Positions 16,348 to 25,138 of a stretch of 64,000 nt of DNA are shown here, piece after piece. The notes under the pieces were generated by a model that saw only the letters and a list, made by a program, of their open reading frames with translations, ran no database searches and had not been told where the DNA came from. Positions within the stretch are counted from its first letter, which is position 1. Each line of letters begins with the position of its first letter. The translations under genes were made by a program, and so were the position numbers. Source of the stretch: Enterococcus phoeniculicola ATCC BAA-412. GTDB lineage: Bacteria; Bacillota; Bacilli; Lactobacillales; Enterococcaceae. The DNA is taken from assembly GCF_000407505.1 (NCBI RefSeq), contig NZ_ASWE01000003.1, positions 699,695 through 763,694 of the forward strand, read 5' to 3'.

Positions 16348-17838
16348 ATGGTATGGTTAGAGGCAAACGAACGGATAGAGTTGGAATTATTGGAACGAAT
16401 TGATTGTCAGCTGACCCCTTATACTATTGAAGGGATTACCAAGGACACAGAGCATTCCAGAAATACAGTTCGCAAATATTTAGAGATGCTGGAAACGAGA
16501 ATTGATACTCATTTTAAACCAGAAGAGATTTTACTTAAAGTAAACAATCAAAAGATTGATTATTTCCGTAACCGTCATTTCAGTATTCAAAAAGTGTATT
16601 TATCTATCATGGAAGAAAATATCACACTTAATTTAATTGAACAATTTTTTTACAAAGAATTTTTTTCATTGGAACAGTTTTGTAAAGAATATTATGTTAG
16701 TAACTCTTCCATGCGTCGGAAACTGAAAAAAGTAAATGAATTATTAAAACCAAAACAGTTAAGAATTTCGCTAATTGAACGTGCTCTTATAGGAAAGGAA
16801 GAAGATGTCCGCCATTTTTATTTTCAATTGTACTGGACGATTTTTCGTGGAGCAAAATGGCCATTTCATCAGATAAAACGTGAGAAAGTTTTAGCGGTAG
16901 TTAAGAAGATAGAGGAACATCTAGACATGTCATTTAGTCCAAGTGCCCGAGAAAAATTTGCTTATTTCTATGCAATTAGCGGGATAAGACGTGAGCAAGG
17001 GTACCGAGTAAAACTAGAGGAAGCTATCTGTAAGTTTATGGAAAAGACCACTTTCTATCAACCATTGAAAGAAATTATTCCTCACGTTTATTTAGGAGCT
17101 GGCATCTCAACAGATGAATCAGAGTTTACCGCCATTCTCATTGCACTAGAAATTATCCCTGGCATTAAAAATGAAAAACGTCCGTGGAACAGTGTACTTT
17201 TACAACATCAAAAGCAAAATACTTCTATGTATCGAGTGAGTCAATTTTGGATTACATCTTTTGAAAAATACTTCAAATTAACGTTTCCAGAAGAAGCAAA
17301 AGAAGATATGCTTCAAAAATTAATTCGCTGTCACTCCCGAACCTATCTTTTGAGACATGATTTTCAGTTTGTTTCTCACTATCAATATACAGATGAACTA
17401 AAGGAAACACTCCCAATTTTTAATAGCCAACTAGAAGATTTTTTCACTATTTTGCAAAAGTCGGATTATAAGGAAACATTTATCAATAAAGATTATTTAT
17501 TCCCGAGGTATGCTTTGATTGCATTAAAATATTTAAATCTAGTAGAAAAAGAAAAACAGATTATTGTCGCTATTGAAACGGACTCAGCTATTTTATTTGA
17601 GGAACTAATTCAAGACAAACTGATTGCATCCTTTGGAAGAATGTATGATTTGAAATTTGTTTCAATTAGAGAAGCATACGATATTGTTATAACAAACTTT
17701 CCATTAGAGGATACAGAAGCAGAAAAAACTATTTTTATTCGTTCGCAGTTAAATACAAGAGATTGGCTGATTTTACAACAAGAATTTGATGATATAATTA
17801 AAGCAAAACAAAAGAAACAGCTGAAAAAGAGAAAATGA
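16348..17838 (+). CDS. Mga/AtxA-like HTH-PRD transcriptional regulator
   Basis: The 496-residue protein follows the Mga-family plan: two N-terminal helix-turn-helix regions (about residues 10-60 and 95-145, the second with LEQFCKEYYVSNSSMRRKLKKVN), a central helical PRD-like part (about 170-390) and a C-terminal EIIB-like part (from about 405; EKEKQIIVAIETDSAILFEELI). Mga-type proteins are global activators of surface and sugar genes in streptococci and enterococci, often modulated by PTS phosphorylation. AGAAGGAGGG precedes the ATG. Its neighbours are a YfcC-family transporter upstream and, beyond it, the giant adhesin, either of which could be a target. Confidence 0.85.
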   Translation: MVWLEANERIELELLERIDCQLTPYTIEGITKDTEHSRNTVRKYLEMLETRIDTHFKPEEILLKVNNQKIDYFRNRHFSIQKVYLSIMEENITLNLIEQFFYKEFFSLEQFCKEYYVSNSSMRRKLKKVNELLKPKQLRISLIERALIGKEEDVRHFYFQLYWTIFRGAKWPFHQIKREKVLAVVKKIEEHLDMSFSPSAREKFAYFYAISGIRREQGYRVKLEEAICKFMEKTTFYQPLKEIIPHVYLGAGISTDESEFTAILIALEIIPGIKNEKRPWNSVLLQHQKQNTSMYRVSQFWITSFEKYFKLTFPEEAKEDMLQKLIRCHSRTYLLRHDFQFVSHYQYTDELKETLPIFNSQLEDFFTILQKSDYKETFINKDYLFPRYALIALKYLNLVEKEKQIIVAIETDSAILFEELIQDKLIASFGRMYDLKFVSIREAYDIVITNFPLEDTEAEKTIFIRSQLNTRDWLILQQEFDDIIKAKQKKQLKKRK

Positions 17839-17840
17839 AA

Positions 17841-17975
17841 TGAGGGTGGAGATCGGGAGAGAAGAGTTCAGCACCGAGAACCAAGTAGGTACTGTAAATC
17901 ACGAAGTTTTACTTTCAATGACGCGCAGTACTACTTGATTTTCAAAGCTAACTGATTCCGTTTCACCACCATTTA
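17841..17975. repeat. Relative of the dispersed intergenic repeat
   Basis: The stretch contains AGTTCAGCACCGAGAACCAA, shared with minor changes with 22612-22640 and with the 18951 and 40466 copies. CAAGTAGGTACTG pairs with CAGTACTACTTG, one base bulged, to form an imperfect hairpin between two convergent genes. Confidence 0.6.
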
Positions 17976-17993
17976 TTTACTACAAAAAGCCAA

Positions 17994-18557
17994 TCATTTA
18001 TATTGACGGATTTCAGGTGCTTCGTAGTCCTCAATAAATTGATGGATTTCATCAAGATCTGTAGAAAATAGAAGTTTTTCTCGATCTTTTTTTGTGAGAA
18101 AACCGTTATGAACCATCTGTGTATAGAAATCCGAAATTAGCTGATAGTAATGGTTTGTATCAAAGAAAACTGCTGGCTTTTGATGCTCGCCAACTCGTCC
18201 CCAAGAAATGACTTCAGTAATTTCCTCCAATGTTCCAGGACCTCCAGGTAATGCGATAAAGCATTCCGCTAAGTCCATCATTTTCTTTTTTCGGGTATGC
18301 ATATTATCTACTGTGTAAAGAGAGGTTAGGCCTTGATGGGCAATTTCTCTTTCTACAAGAAATTCTGGAATTACGCCAATCACTTCTCCGCCATTTTCTA
18401 AGACAGAATCTGCTAAAATACCCATCAGACCTGCATTTCCACCACCATAGACTAACGTATGCTGATTTTTTCCAATCCACGTTCCTAGTCGTAGTGCGTC
18501 TTCTTTGAACTCTTTTTTATTTCCAATACTAGCTCCGCAAAAAACTGCAATTTTCAT
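17994..18557 (-). CDS. LOG-family protein (cytokinin riboside 5'-monophosphate phosphoribohydrolase type)
   Basis: The 187-residue protein has the LOG signatures: MKIAVFCGAS at the start, YGGGNAGLMG (about residues 37-46), and PGGPGTLEE (about 104-112), the nucleotide-binding and catalytic region of a Rossmann-like fold. Enzymes of this family split nucleoside monophosphates to base and ribose 5-phosphate; bacterial roles are mostly unknown. The frame is open 27 codons further upstream, but GGAGGGG stands only before the ATG at 18557, so I start there. It is divergent from the MazG-like gene with a 60-base gap. Confidence 0.9.
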   Translation of the reverse strand: MKIAVFCGASIGNKKEFKEDALRLGTWIGKNQHTLVYGGGNAGLMGILADSVLENGGEVIGVIPEFLVEREIAHQGLTSLYTVDNMHTRKKKMMDLAECFIALPGGPGTLEEITEVISWGRVGEHQKPAVFFDTNHYYQLISDFYTQMVHNGFLTKKDREKLLFSTDLDEIHQFIEDYEAPEIRQYK

Positions 18558-18617
18558 CTTATCCCCTCCGCCAAAATAGTATATCATAGAGAAGACACAA
18601 AAAGGAGCGAACAAATA

Positions 18618-18938
18618 ATGAATATGAAAGCCTATCAAACATGGGTGAGTGAGTTTTACAAAAAGCGTGGATGGTATCAGTTAGATCCATTTATTCGAAT
18701 GAATTTTTTATTTGAAGAAACTGGAGAAGTAGCACAAGTTATTCGCAGTATAGAGATTGGTCGTGACCGTCCAGATGAGAAACCACAGCAAACAGAAGAG
18801 CTTTTAGCGCATCTCACAGAAGAATTAGGGGACGTTTTAGACAATCTTTTTATTTTAGCGGACAAGTATGATATTTCACTAGAACAAATTGTAGAAACCC
18901 ATAAAGAAAAACTAGAAAAACGATTTTCAGATAAGTAA
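18618..18938 (+). CDS. MazG-like nucleotide pyrophosphohydrolase
   Basis: The 106-residue protein is an all-helical MazG-type NTP pyrophosphohydrolase. The Mg-binding pattern is visible as FEETGEVAQVI (about residues 33-43) and EELGDVLDNL (about 71-80). Such enzymes hydrolyse (d)NTPs to monophosphates and clean the nucleotide pool. It is shorter than full MazG and has a single domain. AGGAG stands ten bases before the ATG. It is divergent from the LOG-family gene, another nucleotide-processing enzyme, which suggests a shared promoter region. Confidence 0.85.
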   Translation: MNMKAYQTWVSEFYKKRGWYQLDPFIRMNFLFEETGEVAQVIRSIEIGRDRPDEKPQQTEELLAHLTEELGDVLDNLFILADKYDISLEQIVETHKEKLEKRFSDK

Positions 18939-18950
18939 AAGAAAAAGAGG

Positions 18951-19182
18951 TCGGAACAGAAGTGTTCAGCTCCGAGAAATAAGAAGGAATTCACGAAGAT
19001 TGTTCCTCAAATCTTTGGGAATTTCAGCTTATTTTCGAAGCCTTCAACTCTAGCATGTTCCATGCGTAGAAGTTGTTGAGAGCGAAACGCAGTGGAGATG
19101 AGTTGCTTCTGTTCCCGCCGTTTATTAAGATTTTACAAAGGTGTGGAATAACTTAATTAGTTATGTCCGACCTTCTTTTTTT
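18951..19182 (+). repeat. Full-length composite intergenic repeat with terminator
   Basis: GGAACAGAAG (near 18955) is exactly complementary to CTTCTGTTCC (near 19106-19115). Between them lie AGCTCCGAGAAATAAGAAGG, GATTGTTCCTCAAATC and GCATGTTCCATGC, all shared with the copy at 40466. The unit ends in the terminator hairpin 19137-19182 (AAAGGTGTGGA, ATAACT, AGTTAT, TCCGACCTT, T-run). Confidence 0.8.
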
Positions 19183-19249
19183 GATGAAATTGGTAAATGA
19201 TTTAGTAAAATGTGGTAAACTATACCTAAATTGAATAGAGGTGGAAAAT

Positions 19250-20284
19250 TTGAAAATTAGTCAACGATCTTTTGGAGAAAAAGCAACTTTATTTATTTTA
19301 GAAAATGATAACGGATACAAATTGGAAGTGACAGATTTTGGTGCTAGAGTGGTAAACTTTATGGTTCCAACTCAATCTGGTGACAAAAATATTGTTTTAG
19401 GTTTTGATTCAGCAGAAGAATATTTGGAAAAAGATACTTATATTGGTGCGACTATTGGCCGTGTGGCAGGTCGAATTACAAAAGGACAATTTGAGATTGA
19501 CGCAACAGCTTATCAAGTGGTTACACAGCCAGAGCATGGAAATACGCTTCATGGGGGACCAAACAGCTTTGAGGAAGTTTATTGGGCTGCAAAACCATTT
19601 GAAGATGAACGTGGGGTACATGTAACATTCACTTATACAAGTCCAGATGGAGAAAATGGGTTTCCGGGCAATTTAGACGCGCAAGTGACTTACACATTAA
19701 CGAATAAAAATGAGTGGCAGCTAAATTATGAAGCGAAAACAGACAAAGCAACATTATATAACCCGACAAATCATGTGTATTTCAATTTAACTGGAGACGT
19801 TACGAAACCAACAGATACACATAAACTTCAAGTGGCAGCCGATAAGTTTGTGGTGGTAGGCGATGATACAACAGCGACAGGTGAAATTCGCTCCGTGGAA
19901 AATACGCCATTTGACTTTCAAACAGCACAGCTAATGACGCAAGCGTATGAAGCAGACTACGAGCAAAACGTGTTGGTGGATGGATTAGACCATCCGTTTG
20001 TTTTTTCAAAAGAAGCTTCAAAACCACAAGCAACTATTGTGGCTCCTGATGAAAGTATTCGTGTAGAAATGACGACCACTGAACCATCCGTTGTCATTTT
20101 TACTGCACAGTTTGGTGAAGATGCACCGGTTATGCGTGGACAACAGCTAGCACAGCACGGCGGAATTACTTTAGAAACTCAAGTACTGCCGGGAGCTGTA
20201 GAATTTGAAGGATTTGGAAATATCATTCTTCGACCTTCAGAAGTATTTAAATCAGAAACGGTGTATAAAGTGATTGCTGATTAA
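19250..20284 (+). CDS. galM: Aldose 1-epimerase (galactose mutarotase)
   Basis: The roughly 344-residue protein interconverts alpha and beta anomers of galactose or glucose. Family marks are GNTLHGGP (catalytic-pocket His), NPTNHVYFNL with the second His, and the C-terminal LETQVLPG carrying the catalytic-base Glu. I prefer the TTG at 19250, six bases after GAGGTG; a GTG nine bases earlier lies inside that ribosome site. No other gal gene is adjacent, as is common for stand-alone mutarotases in lactic acid bacteria. It is closed by a strong terminator. Confidence 0.9.
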   Translation: MKISQRSFGEKATLFILENDNGYKLEVTDFGARVVNFMVPTQSGDKNIVLGFDSAEEYLEKDTYIGATIGRVAGRITKGQFEIDATAYQVVTQPEHGNTLHGGPNSFEEVYWAAKPFEDERGVHVTFTYTSPDGENGFPGNLDAQVTYTLTNKNEWQLNYEAKTDKATLYNPTNHVYFNLTGDVTKPTDTHKLQVAADKFVVVGDDTTATGEIRSVENTPFDFQTAQLMTQAYEADYEQNVLVDGLDHPFVFSKEASKPQATIVAPDESIRVEMTTTEPSVVIFTAQFGEDAPVMRGQQLAQHGGITLETQVLPGAVEFEGFGNIILRPSEVFKSETVYKVIAD

Positions 20285-20326
20285 GCAAAAAAAGCATGTA
20301 TTCATATATATGTAGGGCTGACAAAA

Positions 20327-20366
20327 GAGACGTTTCAAGGTCAAGAACCTTTGAAGCGTCTTTTTT
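20327..20366 (+). terminator. Rho-independent terminator after galM
   Basis: AGACGTTTCAAGGT pairs with ACCTTTGAAGCGTCT around a four-base loop, followed by six Ts. Confidence 0.9.
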
Positions 20367-20462
20367 GTCTACTATTTAATCAGGAAAAGCGAAATAGTTG
20401 TTGCCAAAATGAAAACATGCTATCTTTAACTTATTAAAAGTAAGTAAAATGAGGTGTAGGGA

Positions 20463-21056
20463 ATGGAATATTTATTTGAAAAAGGAACTGGGAAGCATTT
20501 ACTGTTGTTACATGGCACTGGCGGAGATGAAACGTCATTAGTGGATATTGCCCGGTTTTTAGATGATAAGAGTACAGTCTTGTCTTTTAGAGGGATGATT
20601 CAAGAGCAGGGAATGAACCGCTTCTTTAAACGAAATGGGCTGAATCAATTTGATTATGAAAGTCTTGAAGAAGAGAGTGATAAGCTGTTGGCTGAAATTA
20701 CCCGTGTGAGTGAAGAACAGGGGATTGCTTTGGAAGATTGGGTGATTGTCGGCTATTCAAACGGCGCAAACATTGCTGCTCATTTTATTTTAGAAAGAGA
20801 AACAAAACTAAATAAAGGCATCTTCTTTCACCCAATGTCGTTAGGGGTTGTCAATAAGAAGGTTGATTTATCTGAAAAACAATTTTGGTTATCGTTTGGT
20901 GCGGGAGACCCAATTGTGGAAAAGTCTGTGTTTGATGAGTTAGAGAATAATTTAAAGACACAGGGGGCAGAGGTTACGGTTGAATTAACTCAAACTGGAC
21001 ACCAGCTAACAATGCCAGAATTAACTGCTGCAAAAAAATGGTTAGACGAAATCTAA
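20463..21056 (+). CDS. Alpha/beta-hydrolase, carboxylesterase/phospholipase type (MhqD/YpfH-like)
   Basis: The 197-residue single-domain hydrolase has the oxyanion motif LLLHGTGGDE (14-23), the nucleophile elbow GYSNG (Ser99), the acid in GAGDP (Asp149) and the base in TGHQLT (His180), a complete catalytic triad. It resembles small bacterial carboxylesterases such as MhqD, which often accompany quinone or glyoxalase detoxification genes, but no such partner is here. GAGGTG precedes the ATG. The likely promoter is TTGTTG with TATCTT 17 bases on. The substrate is unknown. Confidence 0.85.
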   Translation: MEYLFEKGTGKHLLLLHGTGGDETSLVDIARFLDDKSTVLSFRGMIQEQGMNRFFKRNGLNQFDYESLEEESDKLLAEITRVSEEQGIALEDWVIVGYSNGANIAAHFILERETKLNKGIFFHPMSLGVVNKKVDLSEKQFWLSFGAGDPIVEKSVFDELENNLKTQGAEVTVELTQTGHQLTMPELTAAKKWLDEI

Positions 21057-21167
21057 GGATATTTATTTTGTTTATCAGTGTGTCTAAAATTAAAAATGCT
21101 TTATTTTTGTTTGCTTGAATAAATCGTGCTATGCTTACTTTATCAAGTAAAAGGAGGCATTTTTGAA

Positions 21168-21386
21168 ATGGCAGATTTAGAAAAAAGAGCAAATGATGCA
21201 AAAGACAAAGTTGTTGGTGAAGCAAAAGAAGCTTATGGGAAAGCCGCCGATGATAAAAGCAAAGAGTTAGAAGGAAAAGCTCAATCCTTTGGTGCAGATG
21301 TAAAAGAAAAAGCACGTGATTTAGGCGATGATATCAAAGAAGGCTTTGAACACGTGAAAGAAAAATTTACAAAAGAAGATAAATAA
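21168..21386 (+). CDS. CsbD-family stress protein
   Basis: The 72-residue, highly charged, helical protein has the CsbD pattern ([20 protein letters not shown], then KELEGKAQ). Such proteins are abundant in stationary phase or general stress; their molecular role is unknown. AAGGAGG stands ten bases before the ATG at 21168; the frame is open further upstream without a ribosome site. The likely promoter is TTGTTT, 17 bases, TATGCT just upstream. A terminator closes the gene at 21439-21477. Confidence 0.88.
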   Translation: MADLEKRANDAKDKVVGEAKEAYGKAADDKSKELEGKAQSFGADVKEKARDLGDDIKEGFEHVKEKFTKEDK

Positions 21387-21438
21387 AACCAAATAGTGCC
21401 CCTACCTAGAGATAGGTAAGGAAACTTGCTGAACATGA

Positions 21439-21477
21439 AGTAGTGAAAGAAGAGTCTTTCTTTCGCTGCTTTTTTTT
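21439..21477 (+). terminator. Terminator after the CsbD gene
   Basis: AGTAGTGAAAGAAG pairs with TTTCTTTCGCTGCT through several G-U pairs, followed by seven Ts. A smaller hairpin (CTACCTA/TAGGTA) lies just before it. Confidence 0.75.
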
Positions 21478-21514
21478 GCTACAATGAAAGCGAATTCTAT
21501 TATAGAAAGGGGAA

Positions 21515-21607
21515 ATGTCAGATGAAAAATACAAACCGTTTTACCATTATAATGGAGGTTTCTCCTATCTAGAAGATGGCCTCCAAATTTTAGGAGGAAA
21601 TACATGA
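21515..21607 (+). CDS. Candidate 30-residue small protein overlapping the rsgA start
   Basis: An ATG shortly after AAAGGGG opens a 30-codon frame. The product is polar and aromatic, beginning MSDEKYKPFYHYNGGF and ending LEDGLQILGGNT. Its TGA overlaps the ATG of rsgA as ATGA, so the two would be translationally coupled. The ribosome site of rsgA (AGGAGG) lies within its last codons. The spacing from AAAGGGG to the ATG is short. A competing ATG five bases later opens a 16-codon frame. It may encode a small protein or act as a translational leader; I do not recognise it. Confidence 0.45.
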   Translation: MSDEKYKPFYHYNGGFSYLEDGLQILGGNT

Positions 21608-22593
21608 CACAAACGCTACAAGCAAGAGTCACATTTCAAACAAGGAATTTATACTTTGTTGTAACAAAAGAGCAAAAACAATTGACAGGAACAGTCAGTG
21701 GTCATTTCCAACAGCAGGCATATACACCCTCAGATTTTCCGGTGATTGGAGATTGGGTTGAAGGAACGCTGTATGATTCTGACAAATTACTGATTACAGC
21801 AATCTGTCCAAGAAAGTCATTGATGACAAGAAAAATGGCAGGTCTTACCTCGGATAATCAACCGATTGCTGCAAATGTGGATACAGTGTTTATCTGTATG
21901 AGCGCGAACCATGATTTTAATCTTACTCGCTTAGAACGTTATCTTTATATTGCGTGGGAAAGTGGCGCAAATCCGGTTATTTTATTAACGAAAACAGACT
22001 TAGTTACCGAAGAACAAGCGATAGAAATGTCAAATAACATACAAGAGGCAACAGCGGGTATCCCTGTTATTTCTGTAAATCAGTTGATGGATATGAGACA
22101 AGCGCTTGATTCGTATCTTGCGCCAAAGGCAACAATTGTCTTTGTAGGAAGCTCAGGGGTTGGCAAATCAACCCTAACCAATCAGCTAGTGGAAAATGCC
22201 CATCAGAAAACAAAAGAAGTTAGAAAAGAGGATTCTAAAGGACGTCACACAACCACCAATCGCTCCCTATTCTTTTTGAAAAACGGCTGCAGTATCATTG
22301 ATACACCTGGAATGAGAGAAATAGGAATTGCTTCGGGTTTTGCGGAAAATAGTTCGTCATTTGAGACACTCGAATCACTGGCGCAAACCTGTAAATTTAC
22401 AAATTGTCAGCATGAGACAGAGCCGGGGTGCGCTGTACAAGCAGCAATCTACAGAGGAGAATTGAGTGAGGAACGTCTAAAGAATTATCGGAAGCTAGAA
22501 GCTGAGAAAAAGTATAATGAACGCCGTCAACAATTTAAAGAAAAGCAACAAAATAAGAAAGCAAAAAGAAGAGAGAAGAATTATGAAGAGTAA
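21604..22593 (+). CDS. rsgA: RsgA-type ribosome small-subunit-dependent GTPase (paralogue)
   Basis: The 329-residue circularly permuted GTPase has an N-terminal OB fold (about 1-70), G4 TKTD (129-132), P-loop GSSGVGKST (182-190), G3 DTPG (233-236) and a zinc knuckle Cys263, Cys268, His270, Cys276. A Lys/Arg-rich tail ends the protein. RsgA assists late 30S maturation. The usual Gram-positive RsgA (YloQ) sits with prkC and is about 30 residues shorter; this longer form in another context looks like a paralogue. AGGAGG stands before the ATG. It may be coupled to the 30-codon ORF upstream. Confidence 0.85.
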   Translation: MTQTLQARVTFQTRNLYFVVTKEQKQLTGTVSGHFQQQAYTPSDFPVIGDWVEGTLYDSDKLLITAICPRKSLMTRKMAGLTSDNQPIAANVDTVFICMSANHDFNLTRLERYLYIAWESGANPVILLTKTDLVTEEQAIEMSNNIQEATAGIPVISVNQLMDMRQALDSYLAPKATIVFVGSSGVGKSTLTNQLVENAHQKTKEVRKEDSKGRHTTTNRSLFFLKNGCSIIDTPGMREIGIASGFAENSSSFETLESLAQTCKFTNCQHETEPGCAVQAAIYRGELSEERLKNYRKLEAEKKYNERRQQFKEKQQNKKAKRREKNYEE

Positions 22594-22596
22594 CTG

Positions 22597-22744
22597 GAAG
22601 GACCGATTCCAGCACCGAGAACTAAGTAAATACTGCACTTCATAAAAAACGTAAATTTAGTGGCTGACAGCACTATTAAAGAAAATGACTAAATAAAAAA
22701 GGACGTCTCCTCACATTTTTGGTGAAGGGTGCGTCCTTTTTATC
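22597..22744. terminator. Repeat relative followed by a bidirectional terminator
   Basis: CCAGCACCGAGAACTAAGTA (about 22613-22632) matches the dispersed intergenic repeat. The terminator itself spans 22695-22744: AAAAAAGGACG pairs with GCGTCCTTTTT and CCTCAC pairs with GGTGAAGG inside. It separates rsgA from the convergent ABC genes. Confidence 0.75.
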
Positions 22745-22762
22745 TGCTGTTTTATTGTACGT

Positions 22763-23419
22763 CTATTTTAATTGAAAAACTTTATTTTTCAGTTCATATA
22801 CAAAGTCACAAGCTTTAGCAACTTCTTGTTCATGCGTAACAATGATGATGCAACGGTTTTTTTCATGCGCGATTTCTTGAAACAGTTTGACGATTTCTTT
22901 AGATGTTTGTTCATCTAAGTTTCCCGTTGGCTCATCTGCGACTATCAGTTGGTGATCACAACAAAGCGCTCGAACAATAGCAACACGTTGCTGTTGTCCA
23001 CCCGATAACTGGGTGATTTTTTGTTGGGCAAGCGCCTCAGGTATGCCAACACGTGCTAAGTTATCTAGTGCATATTGGCGAAGATTATCATGCTGACTGT
23101 TGGCAATCTCCATTGCAGTTAAAACATTGTCTAAAGCAGATAAATAAGGAAGTAAATTATAAGCCTGAAAAATAATAGAGACGTCTTTTCGACGATAGTT
23201 GCGTAAGCCAATGTTATTGATAGCTTGATCGTTGTAGTAAATTTCACCTGATTTAGGTGTATCTAATCCTGAAATCAACGATAGAAACGTTGTTTTTCCG
23301 GAACCACTGGCACCTAGAATGGCGTACATTTTTCCAGCTTCAAAAGAGAGTGTAACGTCTGTATATAAAGGATCGTTTTCTGTTTGGTACCAGTAACTAA
23401 TATTTTCGGTGCGTAGCAT
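22763..23419 (-). CDS. ABC transporter ATP-binding protein, MacB/LolD type
   Basis: The 218-residue ATPase has Walker A GASGSGKT (36-43), signature LSGGQQQR (near 138) and Walker B IVADEPTGNLDE (near 158). The ADEPTGNLD form is typical of the MacB/FtsE/LolD class, which works with FtsX-type permeases in mechanotransmission or export rather than uptake. It follows the permease gene by 11 bases in one operon. The ATG is preceded by AGGAAG. No membrane-fusion protein or two-component system is adjacent. Confidence 0.9.
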   Translation of the reverse strand: MLRTENISYWYQTENDPLYTDVTLSFEAGKMYAILGASGSGKTTFLSLISGLDTPKSGEIYYNDQAINNIGLRNYRRKDVSIIFQAYNLLPYLSALDNVLTAMEIANSQHDNLRQYALDNLARVGIPEALAQQKITQLSGGQQQRVAIVRALCCDHQLIVADEPTGNLDEQTSKEIVKLFQEIAHEKNRCIIIVTHEQEVAKACDFVYELKNKVFQLK

Positions 23420-23430
23420 AAGACATCTTC

Positions 23431-24948
23431 CTAACTGATTAATATTTTTTTTGGATTCATTTTTAAGATACCAATTGAGGCAAAAAAGACAGAGAATAGG
23501 CTAATTAAAAAAGCAAAAACAGCTAACAGTCCAAATTCTTTTGGATGGACTTGAATATCTAACTCTGAAATTTCGTCTGACACTTCAAAAGGATTTCCTT
23601 GTTGACCACCAAAGCCCCCTCGTTCCATTGAAGAAGGACCTCCTTCTCCTTGATTAAGCTGATCTGGCTGGGTGTCATTTTGAGCTGTTATTGTTTGCTG
23701 ATCAATTAACTGCTGTCCGACCAAATTTGCTACCAGATTGCCACTAACACCAGCAATACCTAAAGCAAAAATCATACAGATAGCCATTTCTGTGAAAAAT
23801 TGAAGAATTACTTTTGTCCTTGCTTCACCAAGAGATAACAGAACACCAATTTCAAAACGGCGTTCTCGAATGGTCATCATTACAATAAGGGTTAAGATAA
23901 TCACACCGGCAACGGTAACCAAGAGAACAATATTTTTAGAGAAATCGGCAACATTATTTAATGGTTGCAGCATTTGCTGATAGGCCTGATCGTTTGAGCT
24001 GATGGTAAAGCTTTCTGTGTCGATTAATTTTTCGGCTTCTGAAACGAAGGAATCCATTTCCTGAGGATCATTTAATGTATAGACTGCAGAGTCAATGGTA
24101 TTTTCAGAATCAGCGCCATTCATTGTGTTTGCTAGTGTATAGGCAGCATAAATTGTGTTAGAAGGGTTTAAAAAATTAAAACGCATACCCATACTGTTTC
24201 CGGAATCTGTTGTTTGATAGATGCCTTTCACAGTGACATTATAGCTAGTATCTTCATCATCAGGATTCGTAAGTGTGAAGGAATCACCAACTGCTAACTC
24301 ATTAGCTTGTGCCAAACTTGTTTCAATCACGACGTTGTTTGTCTCCAAATCCTCTTCAGTTATCCCTTGACCATCAATAATAGTAGAGGTTCCTTCACTG
24401 AAGCTACTTTCTTGGGCAGTCGCACTTACTCCACTAATTTGAAAGTCGCTTTGTGTCATGCCGCCACCCATCATTTCACCGCCACCCGGAAACCCCTGTA
24501 CTTCTTCTGGTGAATCCTCTTTTGAGTTGGGTTCATCGGAAGTTGATGTGTCCTCAGTATTTTCTGTTGAATTAGAGCTGATTGGCGTGATATTGCTTCC
24601 AGCCATAGCAGAAGCAGAAGATTCAAAAGAGTAAGTTTTTACGCCAGATAAGGCAGCAATTTTTTGTGCGTCCTCTAAGGACACAGGAGTTAAACTAAAA
24701 CTTCCAGGGTCTGGTCGCTCTGATTCAGATGAATTCTTTTGTTGTTTAAAAGCCGCTTCCCTATTTGCGCTTAACGTAACTGTTGCGCCAACGCTTTTTT
24801 TCGCTTCATTCGTTGCAGAAAGAGCGGCACTCCGAATGGTCAGACCTGCAAAAACAAAAATAAGGATGGCGGAGAACACAGCTAATAATAAAATGGTTCG
24901 TCCTTTTTTACTCCAAGTACTTTTTAGTGCACGTTTGATAAAATTCAT
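23431..24948 (-). CDS. ABC transporter permease, MacB/FtsX type with large Gly/Met-rich extracellular part
   Basis: The 505-residue permease has one N-terminal membrane helix (about 20-40), a long extracytoplasmic domain (about 41-345) and three C-terminal helices, the FtsX/MacB layout. The extracytoplasmic part carries a Ser/Glu-rich low-complexity stretch and a Gly/Met patch, GFPGGGEMMGGGM. A second Gly-rich loop (EGGPSSMERGGFGGQQGN) lies between the last helices. The start at 24948 is preferred because AGGAGG stands just before it; the frame opens nine codons earlier. It is cotranscribed with the ATPase. The substrate is unknown; antimicrobial-peptide or lipid export are typical for the class. 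Confidence 0.88.
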   Translation of the reverse strand: MNFIKRALKSTWSKKGRTILLLAVFSAILIFVFAGLTIRSAALSATNEAKKSVGATVTLSANREAAFKQQKNSSESERPDPGSFSLTPVSLEDAQKIAALSGVKTYSFESSASAMAGSNITPISSNSTENTEDTSTSDEPNSKEDSPEEVQGFPGGGEMMGGGMTQSDFQISGVSATAQESSFSEGTSTIIDGQGITEEDLETNNVVIETSLAQANELAVGDSFTLTNPDDEDTSYNVTVKGIYQTTDSGNSMGMRFNFLNPSNTIYAAYTLANTMNGADSENTIDSAVYTLNDPQEMDSFVSEAEKLIDTESFTISSNDQAYQQMLQPLNNVADFSKNIVLLVTVAGVIILTLIVMMTIRERRFEIGVLLSLGEARTKVILQFFTEMAICMIFALGIAGVSGNLVANLVGQQLIDQQTITAQNDTQPDQLNQGEGGPSSMERGGFGGQQGNPFEVSDEISELDIQVHPKEFGLLAVFAFLISLFSVFFASIGILKMNPKKILIS

Positions 24949-25075
24949 ATGAAACCTCCTAATAAGTTCGTACAAGAAGACTCTAAGGGTATCAGCTTAA
25001 ATGAAACTTAAAAGAAATCGAACTTTTTGTGAAAAAGAAATGGATAAAATATGATTCGTTATTAAAAAGAAAGAG

Positions 25076-25109
25076 AAAAAGCTGTTTGCCTTTTTTGGCA
25101 AACAGCTTT
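25076..25109 (-). terminator. Terminator after luxS
   Basis: AAAGCTGTTTGCC and GGCAAACAGCTTT form a perfect 13-bp stem around a six-base loop, with a T-run on the minus strand. Confidence 0.9.
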
Positions 25110-25138
25110 ACGTGTGTTAGGTGAACTAGTTAGTCAAG

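Noticed and set aside
22763..24948. Bacteriocin immunity or lantibiotic export system
   Set aside because: No precursor peptide, modification enzyme or two-component system lies nearby; the pair alone does not support this.
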